A stretch of 64,000 bases of DNA from Ferdinandcohnia sp047238305 (GTDB lineage: Bacteria; Bacillota; Bacilli; Bacillales; Bacillaceae_L). A program made the position numbers and the translations under genes. The notes below the pieces were generated by a model, which saw only the letters and a program-made list of their open reading frames with translations, did not search any database and was not told the DNA's origin. The DNA is taken from assembly GCF_047238305.1 (NCBI RefSeq), contig NZ_JBDFMO010000001.1, forward strand, positions 4,588,001 through 4,652,000. The letters run 5' to 3'. This document shows, in pieces, positions 16,775 to 25,590 of this stretch (its first letter is position 1; each line of letters begins with the position of its first letter).

Positions 16775-17809
16775 TTAGTTTTGCTTTGTTTGGACAATTG
16801 CTTCTTTTTCTGTATTCACTGGAGCGTGGACCGTAAGTACACGTTGTGGATTTTCTTCTAACAAAGTGCGAATTTGTTCTTTTGTCGCACCTGCTTTTTG
16901 CAAGATTGGTAGAAATGTAAATAATAAGTATTCATATGAATGATCTTTCGCCAGATGGCCCTTGGCAACTCCAACCGCATTCGTTGAAATAAGGACACGG
17001 TCTCCATAACCTTCTTCGAACAATTCTAGGATTAACTCCGCCCGTCTTGTATCGTTAATAAACCCTTCTTCCGAGGACCAACCAACATGGTCTAACGCAA
17101 CGTAAGCTCCACGGCTGGCAACAGCGAATGCTTCTCTCTGTTCAACCGCATCTAGACGGTCAAGTCCTCCGATAATGACACGGCTGGAAGAAACTCCTTC
17201 ATCTAATAGAATTTCTAATTCCTTTACAGCATCTGCACCATATTGCACGGATACGGGAACTCCTGTTACAAGAGCTGTTTGTGCTGAGCCGCGGAATAGA
17301 TTCGTTTCTTTTTCCGTAATCCCAGTTTGACTAGCGATGGAAGTCACTAAGCCAGCCGAACTTGAACGTTCAACACGTGGCACAACAATCCCTTCTGTCA
17401 CTTCTTTTGTAAACAAACCAGAAAATTGTTCAGCAGACCAAGGAGTTGGTGGATTCTTTTGTGGTGTAACAAAGTATCCACTTAACATTGGTTCAGGACC
17501 TAAGCCTGTTGAAGCAATAATATGTACCCCAGTTGATTTAGAAAGAGTTTCATAGAGCTTTATATCACGACCGTGGAACATGCCACTTCGATCAACGATG
17601 GTTTTACCACCTAGTCGGCGAAACTCGATTAGTTTACTTTTTATCGTTTCAAAAATTTCACTTTTGTCCATTTTAATTTCTGGCGCGAATTCTGCACCTG
17701 GTACCACTGAAAGAAGTGATTCATGGATGAGTACAACACCTAATTCATCAGCTGGTACCAATCCAAGAACAGTACGAACAACGCCTGACTTATTTTCTTT
17801 ATGTGCCAT
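16775..17809 (-). CDS. Phosphotriesterase-family homologue with lost metal ligands
   Basis: A 344-residue paralogue of the next gene and the first gene of the operon. The fold is clear (VRTVLGLVPADELGVVLIHE at the N-terminus, ENPQRVLTV at the C-terminus), yet most metal ligands are gone: the HxH pair is His29/Ser31, the Lys is Thr156, the two middle His are Gln189 and Gly215, and the Asp is Asn277. It should not bind the usual binuclear centre. Reading frame and length are intact, so it is probably a kept pseudoenzyme or subunit partner, not a decaying gene. The ATG at 17809 follows GGGAGG at a 6-base spacing; an upstream in-frame start at 17857 lacks one. Confidence 0.85.
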   Translation of the reverse strand: MAHKENKSGVVRTVLGLVPADELGVVLIHESLLSVVPGAEFAPEIKMDKSEIFETIKSKLIEFRRLGGKTIVDRSGMFHGRDIKLYETLSKSTGVHIIASTGLGPEPMLSGYFVTPQKNPPTPWSAEQFSGLFTKEVTEGIVVPRVERSSSAGLVTSIASQTGITEKETNLFRGSAQTALVTGVPVSVQYGADAVKELEILLDEGVSSSRVIIGGLDRLDAVEQREAFAVASRGAYVALDHVGWSSEEGFINDTRRAELILELFEEGYGDRVLISTNAVGVAKGHLAKDHSYEYLLFTFLPILQKAGATKEQIRTLLEENPQRVLTVHAPVNTEKEAIVQTKQN

Positions 17810-17941
17810 AATGAGCCTCCCACCATTTAAATTGTTCTTCAAAAAAATTGAAAACAATGATTATTTACCGTAAATCTACCAACACAACCAACCCTTAAAG
17901 GATAGGAGAGTCTACCCACAAAATAAGCGGAAACTCCTATT

Positions 17942-17955
17942 TGTAATCGCTTTCT
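17942..17955. promoter_or_regulatory. Candidate cre box (CcpA site) for the catabolic operon
   Basis: TGTAATCGCTTTCT matches TGWAANCGNTNWCA at 13 of 14 positions. It lies about 130 bases upstream of the first gene and about 50 bases downstream of the candidate transcription start, a position where CcpA can block elongation. Confidence 0.5.
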
Positions 17956-18004
17956 ATAAAATAAATGCCCCGCCTTCTGCCAACTCTCATGTTGATATTT
18001 AAAC

Positions 18005-18031
18005 ATTATAATATTGTTATACCAAAGTCAA
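18005..18031 (-). promoter_or_regulatory. Candidate sigma-A promoter of the catabolic operon
   Basis: On the minus strand, TTGACT (18031-18026) and TATAAT (18010-18005) are separated by 15 bases, shorter than the ideal 17. The -10 box lies inside a near-palindrome AACATTATAATATTGTT that could be the GntR operator. Confidence 0.4.
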
Positions 18032-18534
18032 ACTAATTTTTTAATAATTCCCAATAAAAAGAATACTAGAATTATATCGTTATTATTTGGATATATTTTT
18101 ATCAACTCTCCCTTTCTCACGCAAAAAGGTAGTTTTTTCAAGAACCATGCACTCTCGAAAGACAATTAAGGAAATTTAATAGATTAAAACACTTTTAAAT
18201 AAATCACATTTACATTATTTAATAAAAAGCAAAATATTTTTTTGAAATGTTCTTTTGCCTTAGCCTTTTGGATAAAAGTTGACCCATTTCAGTTATACAA
18301 CGGAACTTTTGTCGAAAATTTAATCGCTTATTTTAAAAAATAAGTTTCATATTATTCAGATTCTTTGGTATATTAGTCCTAACAACCAAACCTTAAAGTG
18401 TAAACGACTTCAAAGAAACTTAATAGATGCCCTTAAAATAACTTTTAAGGGAGTTGATAACACATCAAATAACCTATTTTTTGTTCCTTGTCTCTTCGGT
18501 TTTAAGAACATAAAAAAAGGATGTGTTATTCAAA

Positions 18535-19779
18535 ATGGAAAAAAGAAAGTTTTGGAGTTACGAGAATCAATTAACGGTTATCTTCTTCTTTGCAATTGGG
18601 TTTGTATTTTTTGATAGACTCGCGATTAACTATTTATACCCATTTATGCAAGGAGACTTTGCAATTTCGAATACAGAAATTGGGATCGCAAGTGGAGCAC
18701 TCGCATTAACATGGTCGGTTGCGAGTCCTCTTGGAGGATATTTATCTGACAAAGTCAAAAATCAAAAGCTCCTATTAGCAGTTATCGTTCTTTTATTTTC
18801 AACAGTTTCTTTATTACATGGTTTTATTGCAACAGTCGGGATGCTGTTCTTTTTACGTTTGATGATGGGGATTGCAGAAGGACCAATCATTCCAATTGCA
18901 CAGTCAGTTATGGCGATTGAATCTTCGGAAAAACGTCGAGGATTTAACACGGGGATCACAATGAACACGAGTAATGCCATTCTAGGAGGTTTGTTAGCAC
19001 CGATCATCGTTGTTGCATTGGCGGAACGCTTTGACTGGCATATGGCATTTTATTTAACGATTATCCCTGGGATTGTGTTAGCCATCTTCATCCTTAAGAC
19101 AATGAAAAACAAACCAGATTATCAGAACACAGCGACGCAAGCGCAGGAAAAAGTTAGTTTTAAACAAGTACTTAAAACACGTAATATTTGGATTGGCGTT
19201 ATTCTATTCAGTTTATACATGACATCCTTAATGGCATTTCAAATTTACACACCGTCCTTCTTGGTTGGATTTAGAGGATTTACGCCAAGTACAATGAGTA
19301 TCATAATGGCTTCATTTGGTCTTGGTTACGCAATTTTCGGTATGGTCATTCCTGCTCTTTCTGACCGTTTTGGACGTAAACCAGTGATTGCATTATTCTC
19401 TTTGCTCATCATTGCGATGCCACTTTTAATCGCAAATTTAACGGCTTTACCAGCACTTATGCTTGTCGTTTTCTTTTTACCAGCAGGCTTCAGCTTGGGT
19501 TCAATTTTCATGTCTACCATTCCTGCTGAGTCTGTTTCATTTAAACTAGCAGGTGCTGCGATTGGGATTGTTACAGGATTAGGAGAATTTTTTGGCGGGT
19601 TCTTAAGTCCAATTATTACAGGTATAGCAGCGGACAAATTAGGTCTTCAGGCACCGTTATTCATTAGTGCCGGTGCAGGATTATGTATATTATTAGTTTC
19701 ATTCTTACTTATTGAATCCGCTCCATCTAAGGTAAAAGTAAAACCAGCACAAGACGTGAATAAACAGATTCATGCATGA
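18535..19779 (+). CDS. MFS importer (anion:cation symporter/aromatic acid type)
   Basis: A 414-residue, 12-helix major facilitator. Signature loops are GGYLSDKVKNQK between helices 2 and 3 and SDRFGRKP between helices 8 and 9; the N-terminal helix includes FFDRLAINYLYP, typical of the anion:cation symporter and AAHS groups that import organic acids. The ATG at 18535 was chosen over GTG at 18523, which is only 2 bases from AAGG. It is transcribed divergently from the catabolic operon and is the likely uptake system for its substrate. A strong terminator follows. Confidence 0.85.
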   Translation: MEKRKFWSYENQLTVIFFFAIGFVFFDRLAINYLYPFMQGDFAISNTEIGIASGALALTWSVASPLGGYLSDKVKNQKLLLAVIVLLFSTVSLLHGFIATVGMLFFLRLMMGIAEGPIIPIAQSVMAIESSEKRRGFNTGITMNTSNAILGGLLAPIIVVALAERFDWHMAFYLTIIPGIVLAIFILKTMKNKPDYQNTATQAQEKVSFKQVLKTRNIWIGVILFSLYMTSLMAFQIYTPSFLVGFRGFTPSTMSIIMASFGLGYAIFGMVIPALSDRFGRKPVIALFSLLIIAMPLLIANLTALPALMLVVFFLPAGFSLGSIFMSTIPAESVSFKLAGAAIGIVTGLGEFFGGFLSPIITGIAADKLGLQAPLFISAGAGLCILLVSFLLIESAPSKVKVKPAQDVNKQIHA

Positions 19780-19828
19780 TTTTTACGTTAATCACGTTGA
19801 AAAAATAACAAACTATTAAAAACTAAAA

Positions 19829-19866
19829 ACCCCCTAAGTTGGATGTTTAGTCCAACTTAAGGGGGT
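19829..19866. terminator. Strong bidirectional terminator
   Basis: ACCCCCTAAGTTGGA (19829-19843) pairs with TCCAACTTAAGGGGGT (19851-19866) around a short loop. On the minus strand it is followed by TTTTTAGTTTTTA, so it ends the amine-oxidase operon and shields the MFS gene. Confidence 0.85.
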
Positions 19867-19937
19867 CACTTCAACACTGTGAGGATTTTTGTTTTTTGGT
19901 ACGATGTACCTACCGGGTGACTTTGCCTGCTTTTCTC

Positions 19938-21065
19938 TCAAACATATCTTTTCATCTCAATCGCACGACCAGGGCGACATGGTGTAAGATCCAGTTCAAT
20001 CTCTTCATCCTGAATCATCGAAGCTGCCAAACGACCAACATACGGACCCATAGTAAGCCCGGATGCCCCTAATCCAGTAGCAAGTAAAACTCCTTCGAGA
20101 GTATCTACTGTTCCTAGTATTGGTAAAATATCTGGTCCCATTGGTCGAAATCCGATTCGAACCTCTTCCAAAGTTCCATCTTCTAGACCAGGCGCAACTT
20201 CCAGAGCTTCGGTAAGTACCTCATTCACCCCACCGGCAGTCAATCGATAATCAAAACCTGATTCTGTTTCTCTTGTCGCCCCTGCTACGATCTTACCAGC
20301 GTCAAATGGGACAATATAATGAGTGGACTGTGGTATAATAATTGGCCAATCAGAAGTATCCTTTCCAAGTAATTTTATGTGCCCAATCTGACCACGTTGT
20401 GGTTTAACGTTTAAATGGATACCAAATGGCTCCAATAATTTCGGAGCCCATGCACCTGTAGTAATAAGGACTCGATCTGCAAAAATCGTTTTATTATCTA
20501 CGGTAACACCTATGACCTTCCTGTTCTCATGGACTAGTTCTGCTTCACCTTCGACAAACTCAGCACCGTTACGTTGCGCAGCACGTTTTAGAGCATCTCG
20601 TAGTAAAGCTCCATCGACTCGTGCCCCTCCTGAAACATATAAGCCTTCCAAGTCTTTATTAAGTGGTGGAAAGAACTCTCGAGCCTGTTCTCCATTGAGA
20701 CGAAGAATATCACCTATTTCAGGTGCATCAACCCGTTTGTTTTTCACTCTCTCTTCAATTTCATCCAACTTAATAGGGTCCGAGGATACACATAATGCCC
20801 CTACTTTTTTATAGCCAACTTCATCTTCGCCTTCTTCTTGCAAGGTAGAGATTAACGTTTGGTAGAAACCAAAACTGTTCTTAGCAAGGCTATACCAAGT
20901 TTCGTTTTCTATCTCTTTCAACCAGGGACAGACAATCCCCGCTCCTGCAGAAGTTGCCTTACCTTCTTGTTTTTTGTCAATCATGATGACATCTAGATTA
21001 TTTTTGGCCAAGTGATAGGCGGCACTTGCACCTACAATTCCCGTTCCTATTACAATAATTTTCAT
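19938..21065 (-). CDS. FAD-dependent amino acid/amine oxidoreductase (DAO/glycine oxidase fold)
   Basis: A 375-residue flavoprotein of the D-amino-acid oxidase family (glycine oxidase ThiO, DadA-like). The FAD-binding GTGIVGASAAYHL is at residues 7-19, and the C-terminal FAD contact region reads GLGASGLTMGP. It should oxidise a primary or secondary amine at an alpha carbon, to an imine that hydrolyses to an oxo acid plus ammonia or amine. It is the last gene of the seven-gene ABC transporter operon, 56 bases after an aminotransferase. There is no thiazole-synthesis context, so a catabolic oxidase is more likely than ThiO. Confidence 0.87.
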   Translation of the reverse strand: MKIIVIGTGIVGASAAYHLAKNNLDVIMIDKKQEGKATSAGAGIVCPWLKEIENETWYSLAKNSFGFYQTLISTLQEEGEDEVGYKKVGALCVSSDPIKLDEIEERVKNKRVDAPEIGDILRLNGEQAREFFPPLNKDLEGLYVSGGARVDGALLRDALKRAAQRNGAEFVEGEAELVHENRKVIGVTVDNKTIFADRVLITTGAWAPKLLEPFGIHLNVKPQRGQIGHIKLLGKDTSDWPIIIPQSTHYIVPFDAGKIVAGATRETESGFDYRLTAGGVNEVLTEALEVAPGLEDGTLEEVRIGFRPMGPDILPILGTVDTLEGVLLATGLGASGLTMGPYVGRLAASMIQDEEIELDLTPCRPGRAIEMKRYV

Positions 21066-21121
21066 TTACTCACTCCCTCTACATAATTACTACCACATTT
21101 CTATACCACTCTATCAAAAAC

Positions 21122-22327
21122 CTATTCTCTATTTACTTGCATAACGGATTTCTTAAATACAGATACTAATCGTTCCATACCTAGACTAATTTGTTCTGGG
21201 CTTGAATGGGTAAAATTAAGGCGTAACGTATTTTGCTGCGGATTTTCAACATAGAATGGACTTCCTGGTACATATGCGACACCATGTTCTAGTACCTCTG
21301 ATAATAAGTCTAGTGTGTTTATACTCTCATGGACTTTAACCCAGATAAACATTCCGCCTTTTGGTTCAACCCAATTTACAAAATTAGCATCTAATGTTTT
21401 TAAATAGTCTTGCATCGTGTTCATATGATGATTGTAATTTTTTCTCAACATACGGATATGTGCGTCTAGGTCCATATCTTTCATTAAGTAATACAGTGCT
21501 TGTTGGTTAAGTGGGCTAGACATAAGATCTGCTGCCTCTTTAATTTGCGATAAATATTTTAGGACATCTTCAGGTCCTGTCACCCAACCTATACGCAAAG
21601 AAGGAACCACTGTCTTTGAAAAAGTGCCTGTATATACAACATGTGATTTCTGATCATCCATGGCTGCAATAGGGATAAACTGATCATCCTCATTGAATTG
21701 AATATCTCCATACGGATCATCTTCTAAAATGAGCGTATTATATTTATAAGCGAGTTCCAATAATGCTTTACGGCGTTCTTTACTCCACACTCTACCCTCT
21801 GGATTTGAAAATGTTGGGACAACATAGATAAATTTCGGTTGGTATTGAATTACTTTCGATTCCAACTCATCAAGATACATTCCATCTTCATCACCATTTA
21901 CTCCAACTACATTCGCTTCATACGATTCAAATGATTGTACAGCCGCAAAAAACGTGGGATTTTCAGTGAGGACGACATCACCTGGCGATATCATAATACG
22001 GCTGAATAAATCAATCGCTTGTTGAGCTCCAGTTGTTAATAGGATATTTTCTGGATTTGTTTGTATTCCTTTATTTAATACACGCTGACTTATAAGCTCT
22101 CTTAAAGGCATAAACCCCGGAGTCATTCCATATTGCAAACTTCTGTTCCCAGATTCAAAAACTTTATCAAATGCTTTTTTGATAGCTGCTGAAGGAAAAT
22201 AAGGTTCATATGGATTTCCTCCAGCAAACGAAATGACCTCACTTCCTTTTTTTTGAATTAGACCGGCTATTTCACGAATAGGAGAAGACTTAAACATCTT
22301 CGTTCGTTCCGCAAAGCGATTGCTCAT
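21122..22327 (-). CDS. PLP-dependent aminotransferase, class I/II (aminoadipate/MocR-like branch)
   Basis: A 401-residue fold-type I aminotransferase. The PLP lysine sits in GTFSKTVVPSLRIGW (Lys at about residue 237), the PLP-contacting motif is EDDPYGDI, and the substrate-binding Arg is in NTLRLNFTHS. The closest well-known group is 2-aminoadipate/aromatic aminotransferase (LysN-like). There is no DNA-binding domain, so it is not a MocR regulator. It has a GGGAGG ribosome site and sits between DUF1904 and the FAD oxidase in the ABC transporter operon, so it probably deaminates an amino acid made from the imported compound. Confidence 0.9.
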   Translation of the reverse strand: MSNRFAERTKMFKSSPIREIAGLIQKKGSEVISFAGGNPYEPYFPSAAIKKAFDKVFESGNRSLQYGMTPGFMPLRELISQRVLNKGIQTNPENILLTTGAQQAIDLFSRIMISPGDVVLTENPTFFAAVQSFESYEANVVGVNGDEDGMYLDELESKVIQYQPKFIYVVPTFSNPEGRVWSKERRKALLELAYKYNTLILEDDPYGDIQFNEDDQFIPIAAMDDQKSHVVYTGTFSKTVVPSLRIGWVTGPEDVLKYLSQIKEAADLMSSPLNQQALYYLMKDMDLDAHIRMLRKNYNHHMNTMQDYLKTLDANFVNWVEPKGGMFIWVKVHESINTLDLLSEVLEHGVAYVPGSPFYVENPQQNTLRLNFTHSSPEQISLGMERLVSVFKKSVMQVNRE

Positions 22328-22390
22328 ATAGATGAGCCTCCCTTCAATATCAATTTTTGTCCAAATGGTAATGCTATATATTTATAGCCT

Positions 22391-22726
22391 TTAAAAAGTA
22401 GCAAAACTCTTACCATTCAAATAATACGCAGATTCCAAAAATGAACTAAACGCAACCTCTACCTCGGGAATTCCAAGTACTTGAATATGTGTGGTGACAA
22501 TAGCAGCAAATTGATTTCTAATTTCCTCCCCACGTTCAAACCACTTTACTTCAATAAATGGATATCCTGGTACTTCAATGCCATCAGATACATAGGTAGA
22601 ATGGAGAACTTCTAGAGTAAAATTGTCCGTTCCACAAACACATAAATCCGCCAATTCTTGTACAAGTGTGGTACTAATCTTTTTAACTTGTACAACTGAA
22701 ACCCCTCTAATCAATAAATGTGGCAT
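22391..22726 (-). CDS. DUF1904 family small protein
   Basis: A 111-residue protein resembling the DUF1904 family, which has a tautomerase-like fold. It begins with Met-Pro, as tautomerases need for a catalytic Pro1, although the start PHLLIRGVS only partly matches that class. Some predicted beta-alpha-beta pattern can be seen (VEVAFSSFLESAYYLNG). It lies in the ABC transporter operon with a GAGGAGG ribosome site, and gaps of about 63 bases on both sides. A tautomerase or isomerase step on the imported compound is possible but unproven. Confidence 0.75.
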   Translation of the reverse strand: MPHLLIRGVSVVQVKKISTTLVQELADLCVCGTDNFTLEVLHSTYVSDGIEVPGYPFIEVKWFERGEEIRNQFAAIVTTHIQVLGIPEVEVAFSSFLESAYYLNGKSFATF

Positions 22727-22789
22727 TTATATCCCTCCTCTTACATTTTCAAACTTTCCCTATGGAAGGGGGATGTATAACGTAAAATA

Positions 22790-23590
22790 CTAGTCTTTCG
22801 AACCAAATACTTTTCCTATCCCTAGTACCCTTTCGATAACAATCATTAAAACGAAAGTCAAAAAAATCACGATACTAGATACGGAAGTAATAACTGGGTC
22901 GTACTGGTATTGCATGTAAGTGAAAATACGTACTGGCAATGTAACGACATCCGTACTAACGATAAAAAGTGCAACAGTTAAGTCATCAAACGAAGTAATG
23001 AAGGCAAAAATGGCTCCGGCAATTACACCTGATTTAATAATTGGAAGCGTTATTTGAAAAAACACCCTCATGCTTCCCGCCCCCAGATTCATCGCTGCTT
23101 GCTCGACAGTCCGATCAAAACCTACTAAACTGGCAACCACCAAGCGCATAACAAACGGGATGGTTAAGATAATATGACCAATTACTAAAGCCATTGGGCT
23201 CGCTGCCAAACCAATCCAAGAATAAAACTGTAACAATGCTACGCCAAAGACGACAGATGGGATCAAAAGAGGTGAGCCCACTAGCTGCATTATTGCTGTT
23301 TTCCCTCTAAATTGATATCTAACAACAGCAATTGACGCCATTGTTCCAATCACTGTGGCAACAAGGGCAGTACCAAAAGCAACCCATACACTGAGCATGA
23401 ACGACTGAATAAACTCCGGATGATTTACTAATTCGGTATACCACCTTAATGTGAAGCCTTTAGGTGGAAACACGATATACTCAGTAGTTGTAAACGATGA
23501 TAATATAACAACAACGATAGGAGCGGCCAAAAAGATATAAACGATCAAACAAACGAAATTTAAGCCGATTTTAGGCAACAATTTCCTCAT
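22790..23590 (-). CDS. ABC transporter permease, PotC-like
   Basis: A 266-residue inner-membrane permease of the spermidine/putrescine (type I, MetI-like) family with six hydrophobic segments. The EAA loop that docks on the ATPase reads EQAAMNLGAGSMRVFFQITLP (about residues 162-182). The start codon overlaps the potB-like stop (ATGA). With the other three components it forms a complete importer. The family carries polyamines, 2-aminoethylphosphonate, opines and amino-acid derivatives; the oxidase and aminotransferase downstream point to an amine substrate. Confidence 0.92.
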   Translation of the reverse strand: MRKLLPKIGLNFVCLIVYIFLAAPIVVVILSSFTTTEYIVFPPKGFTLRWYTELVNHPEFIQSFMLSVWVAFGTALVATVIGTMASIAVVRYQFRGKTAIMQLVGSPLLIPSVVFGVALLQFYSWIGLAASPMALVIGHIILTIPFVMRLVVASLVGFDRTVEQAAMNLGAGSMRVFFQITLPIIKSGVIAGAIFAFITSFDDLTVALFIVSTDVVTLPVRIFTYMQYQYDPVITSVSSIVIFLTFVLMIVIERVLGIGKVFGSKD

Positions 23591-24519
23591 TGAATGGCCA
23601 CTCCCTTCTTTGAATTCATTAACAATTTGCTATAAATGATGATTGTAATAGTAGCGATTAAAATAAGTAAGAACCCAATCGCAGATCCGTAAGGCCAATT
23701 TAACATGACGGCGACCTGTTCATATGTAAGATACGACATCACCTTTACCTGTGGACCCCCAAGAATCGATGGAGTAACGAACGAACTTACACCTAAGCTA
23801 AATACCATAACGGAACCAGCAAAGATACCAGGCAATGTTAACGGTAAGACAATGGAGAAGAATGTTCGTAACGGACTAGCACCTAGATTCTGTGAAGCTC
23901 GAATAACAGATGGATCAATTCTTTCCAAAGACCCCATAATACTTAAAACCATATAAGGAAATAGAACGTGTACCATTCCGATAATCACACTAAACTCTGT
24001 ATATAACAAAGTTAAAGGTCTATCAATTAACCCAAAATGTTGTAATGTATTGTTAATCACACCATTGTTGTTTAACAGAATAACCCAGCCATAACAGCGT
24101 ATAACCATACTAATTAACAGTGGCGACAAAACTAGCAAGGTTAAATAATTTTTGATTCTACCTTTTGCTTTTGAAATTTGATAGGCAACTGGAAACGATA
24201 TAACAATGGCCACTAAGGTGGTCAAGAGAGCTATTTTTATTGTCCGCCAAATCACCACAAGATACGATTTTTCAGAAAGAAACTTAATATAGTTTTGAAG
24301 AGTCCAGTCATTTCCTATCCCACTTGAAGCATCAAATGTCTTAAAACTCGTGATGAAAAGGAAGAACAGCGGAAGCAAAAAGAAGAATAGAAAGATACCT
24401 AGGGTTGGAAGCAATAAGAGCATATAATCAAGCTTTTTCTTAGTTAAATTCTTTTTCTTCTGCTTGATTAGCAATTCCTGTTCTTGATATGTGGTTTCAG
24501 CTTGCATGTAAGTTGTCAC
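23587..24519 (-). CDS. ABC transporter permease, PotB-like
   Basis: A 310-residue permease with six membrane helices and the EAA loop IRASQNLGASPLRTFFSIVLPLT (about residues 212-232). The N-terminal 30 residues are a charged cytoplasmic extension rich in Lys/Glu. The start is GTG (24519) with AGGTGAG just upstream; an ATG four codons further in (24507) is the alternative. It overlaps the PotC-like gene by 4 bases and lies 1 base from the ATPase gene. Confidence 0.92.
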   Translation of the reverse strand: MTTYMQAETTYQEQELLIKQKKKNLTKKKLDYMLLLLPTLGIFLFFFLLPLFFLFITSFKTFDASSGIGNDWTLQNYIKFLSEKSYLVVIWRTIKIALLTTLVAIVISFPVAYQISKAKGRIKNYLTLLVLSPLLISMVIRCYGWVILLNNNGVINNTLQHFGLIDRPLTLLYTEFSVIIGMVHVLFPYMVLSIMGSLERIDPSVIRASQNLGASPLRTFFSIVLPLTLPGIFAGSVMVFSLGVSSFVTPSILGGPQVKVMSYLTYEQVAVMLNWPYGSAIGFLLILIATITIIIYSKLLMNSKKGVAIQ

Positions 24520-24520
24520 C

Positions 24521-25576
24521 TCACCTTTTGGTTGCTAATAAATCCTCTTGGTTCCATTTAATGAACACATTTTTTCCTTCTTGGACCTGATCGGGATTTA
24601 AAGTCATATTCGAAATATCAGCAATAATATGTTGGTCCTTGTTTTGTAAAATGTAGCGCGTTTTTGCCCCTAGAAACATTTTTCTTTCCACTTTTACTTC
24701 AAGGCCTTCGTTCGTCTCTGAGGAGATTTCGATTTTTTCAGGCCGAATATAAAAATCAATCACATCATCCCAAAAATCGCCAGTTAGAACCTGTTCATAT
24801 CCATAAAAAGATACTACATTTTCCTTATTACTAATGGTCTTTACAACCTGGCCTTGAATATGGTTGACTTCCCCAATAAACCTGGAAACAAAGTCAGTCT
24901 GAGGATTGTTATAGATAGAGACAGGCGTATCAAGCTGTTCAATTTTTCCTTCATACATAACGGCGATCCGATCTGAAATGGCAAGTGCCTCCTCCTGGTC
25001 ATGGGTAACAAAAATAGTCGTAATTCCAACCTTTTTTTGGATTTCCACTATTTCTTCACGCATTTCTTGACGCAGCTTCGCATCCAAGTTACTTAACGGT
25101 TCATCAAGCAATAACACTTTCGGTTTAATTACAAGTGCCCTCGCCAAGGAAACACGCTGCTGCTGCCCACCAGAAAGTTCCTTCGGATACCTTTTTTCAT
25201 AGCCCGTAAGCCTAACCATCTCCAGTACTTCAGCTACACGAGTGTTAATCTCACTTTTACTAACCTTTCGGAGCTTTAAACCATATGCGACATTGTCAAA
25301 CACAGTCATGTGGGGAAAGAGAGCATAGTTTTGAAAAACCATGCCCATTTCTCTTTTACTCGGGGGAAGCAGGTGGACAGGCTTCCCGTCCACCACGATT
25401 TTCCCTCCGTCTACTTCAAGGAACCCGGCAATCATGTTTAAGGTAGTTGTTTTTCCACAACCTGAAGGCCCTAGAAAAGAAACAAGCTCCCCCTGTTTTA
25501 TTTCTAGGTTCATCTTTTTCACGACTTCTGTTTTATTAAAGGTTTTTACTACATTTTCAAGGCATAAATAGCTCAT
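24521..25576 (-). CDS. ABC transporter ATP-binding protein, PotA-like
   Basis: A 351-residue ATPase subunit. Walker A GPSGCGKTT, Q-loop FQNYALFPHM, signature LSGGQQQR, Walker B LLLDEPLSNLD and the switch His in THDQEE are all present, followed by a C-terminal OB-fold (TOBE) domain that is diverged from canonical PotA. The ATG at 25576 has GAGGTG at a good spacing and is preferred over GTG at 25585. The lipoprotein gene lies 14 bases upstream. Confidence 0.93.
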   Translation of the reverse strand: MSYLCLENVVKTFNKTEVVKKMNLEIKQGELVSFLGPSGCGKTTTLNMIAGFLEVDGGKIVVDGKPVHLLPPSKREMGMVFQNYALFPHMTVFDNVAYGLKLRKVSKSEINTRVAEVLEMVRLTGYEKRYPKELSGGQQQRVSLARALVIKPKVLLLDEPLSNLDAKLRQEMREEIVEIQKKVGITTIFVTHDQEEALAISDRIAVMYEGKIEQLDTPVSIYNNPQTDFVSRFIGEVNHIQGQVVKTISNKENVVSFYGYEQVLTGDFWDDVIDFYIRPEKIEISSETNEGLEVKVERKMFLGAKTRYILQNKDQHIIADISNMTLNPDQVQEGKNVFIKWNQEDLLATKR

Positions 25577-25590
25577 TTTTTTCACCTCTT

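Larger units (their letters stand above)
17810..18534. other. Divergent control region between the catabolic operon and the MFS importer
   Basis: An AT-rich stretch of 725 bases with no credible gene. It holds a cre-like box (17942-17955), a candidate minus-strand promoter (18005-18031) that overlaps the near-palindrome AACATTATAATATTGTT (18002-18018), and a small hairpin CCCTTAAA/TTTAAGGG (about 18430-18451) in the leader of the MFS gene. This is the obvious place for control of both transcripts. Confidence 0.6.
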
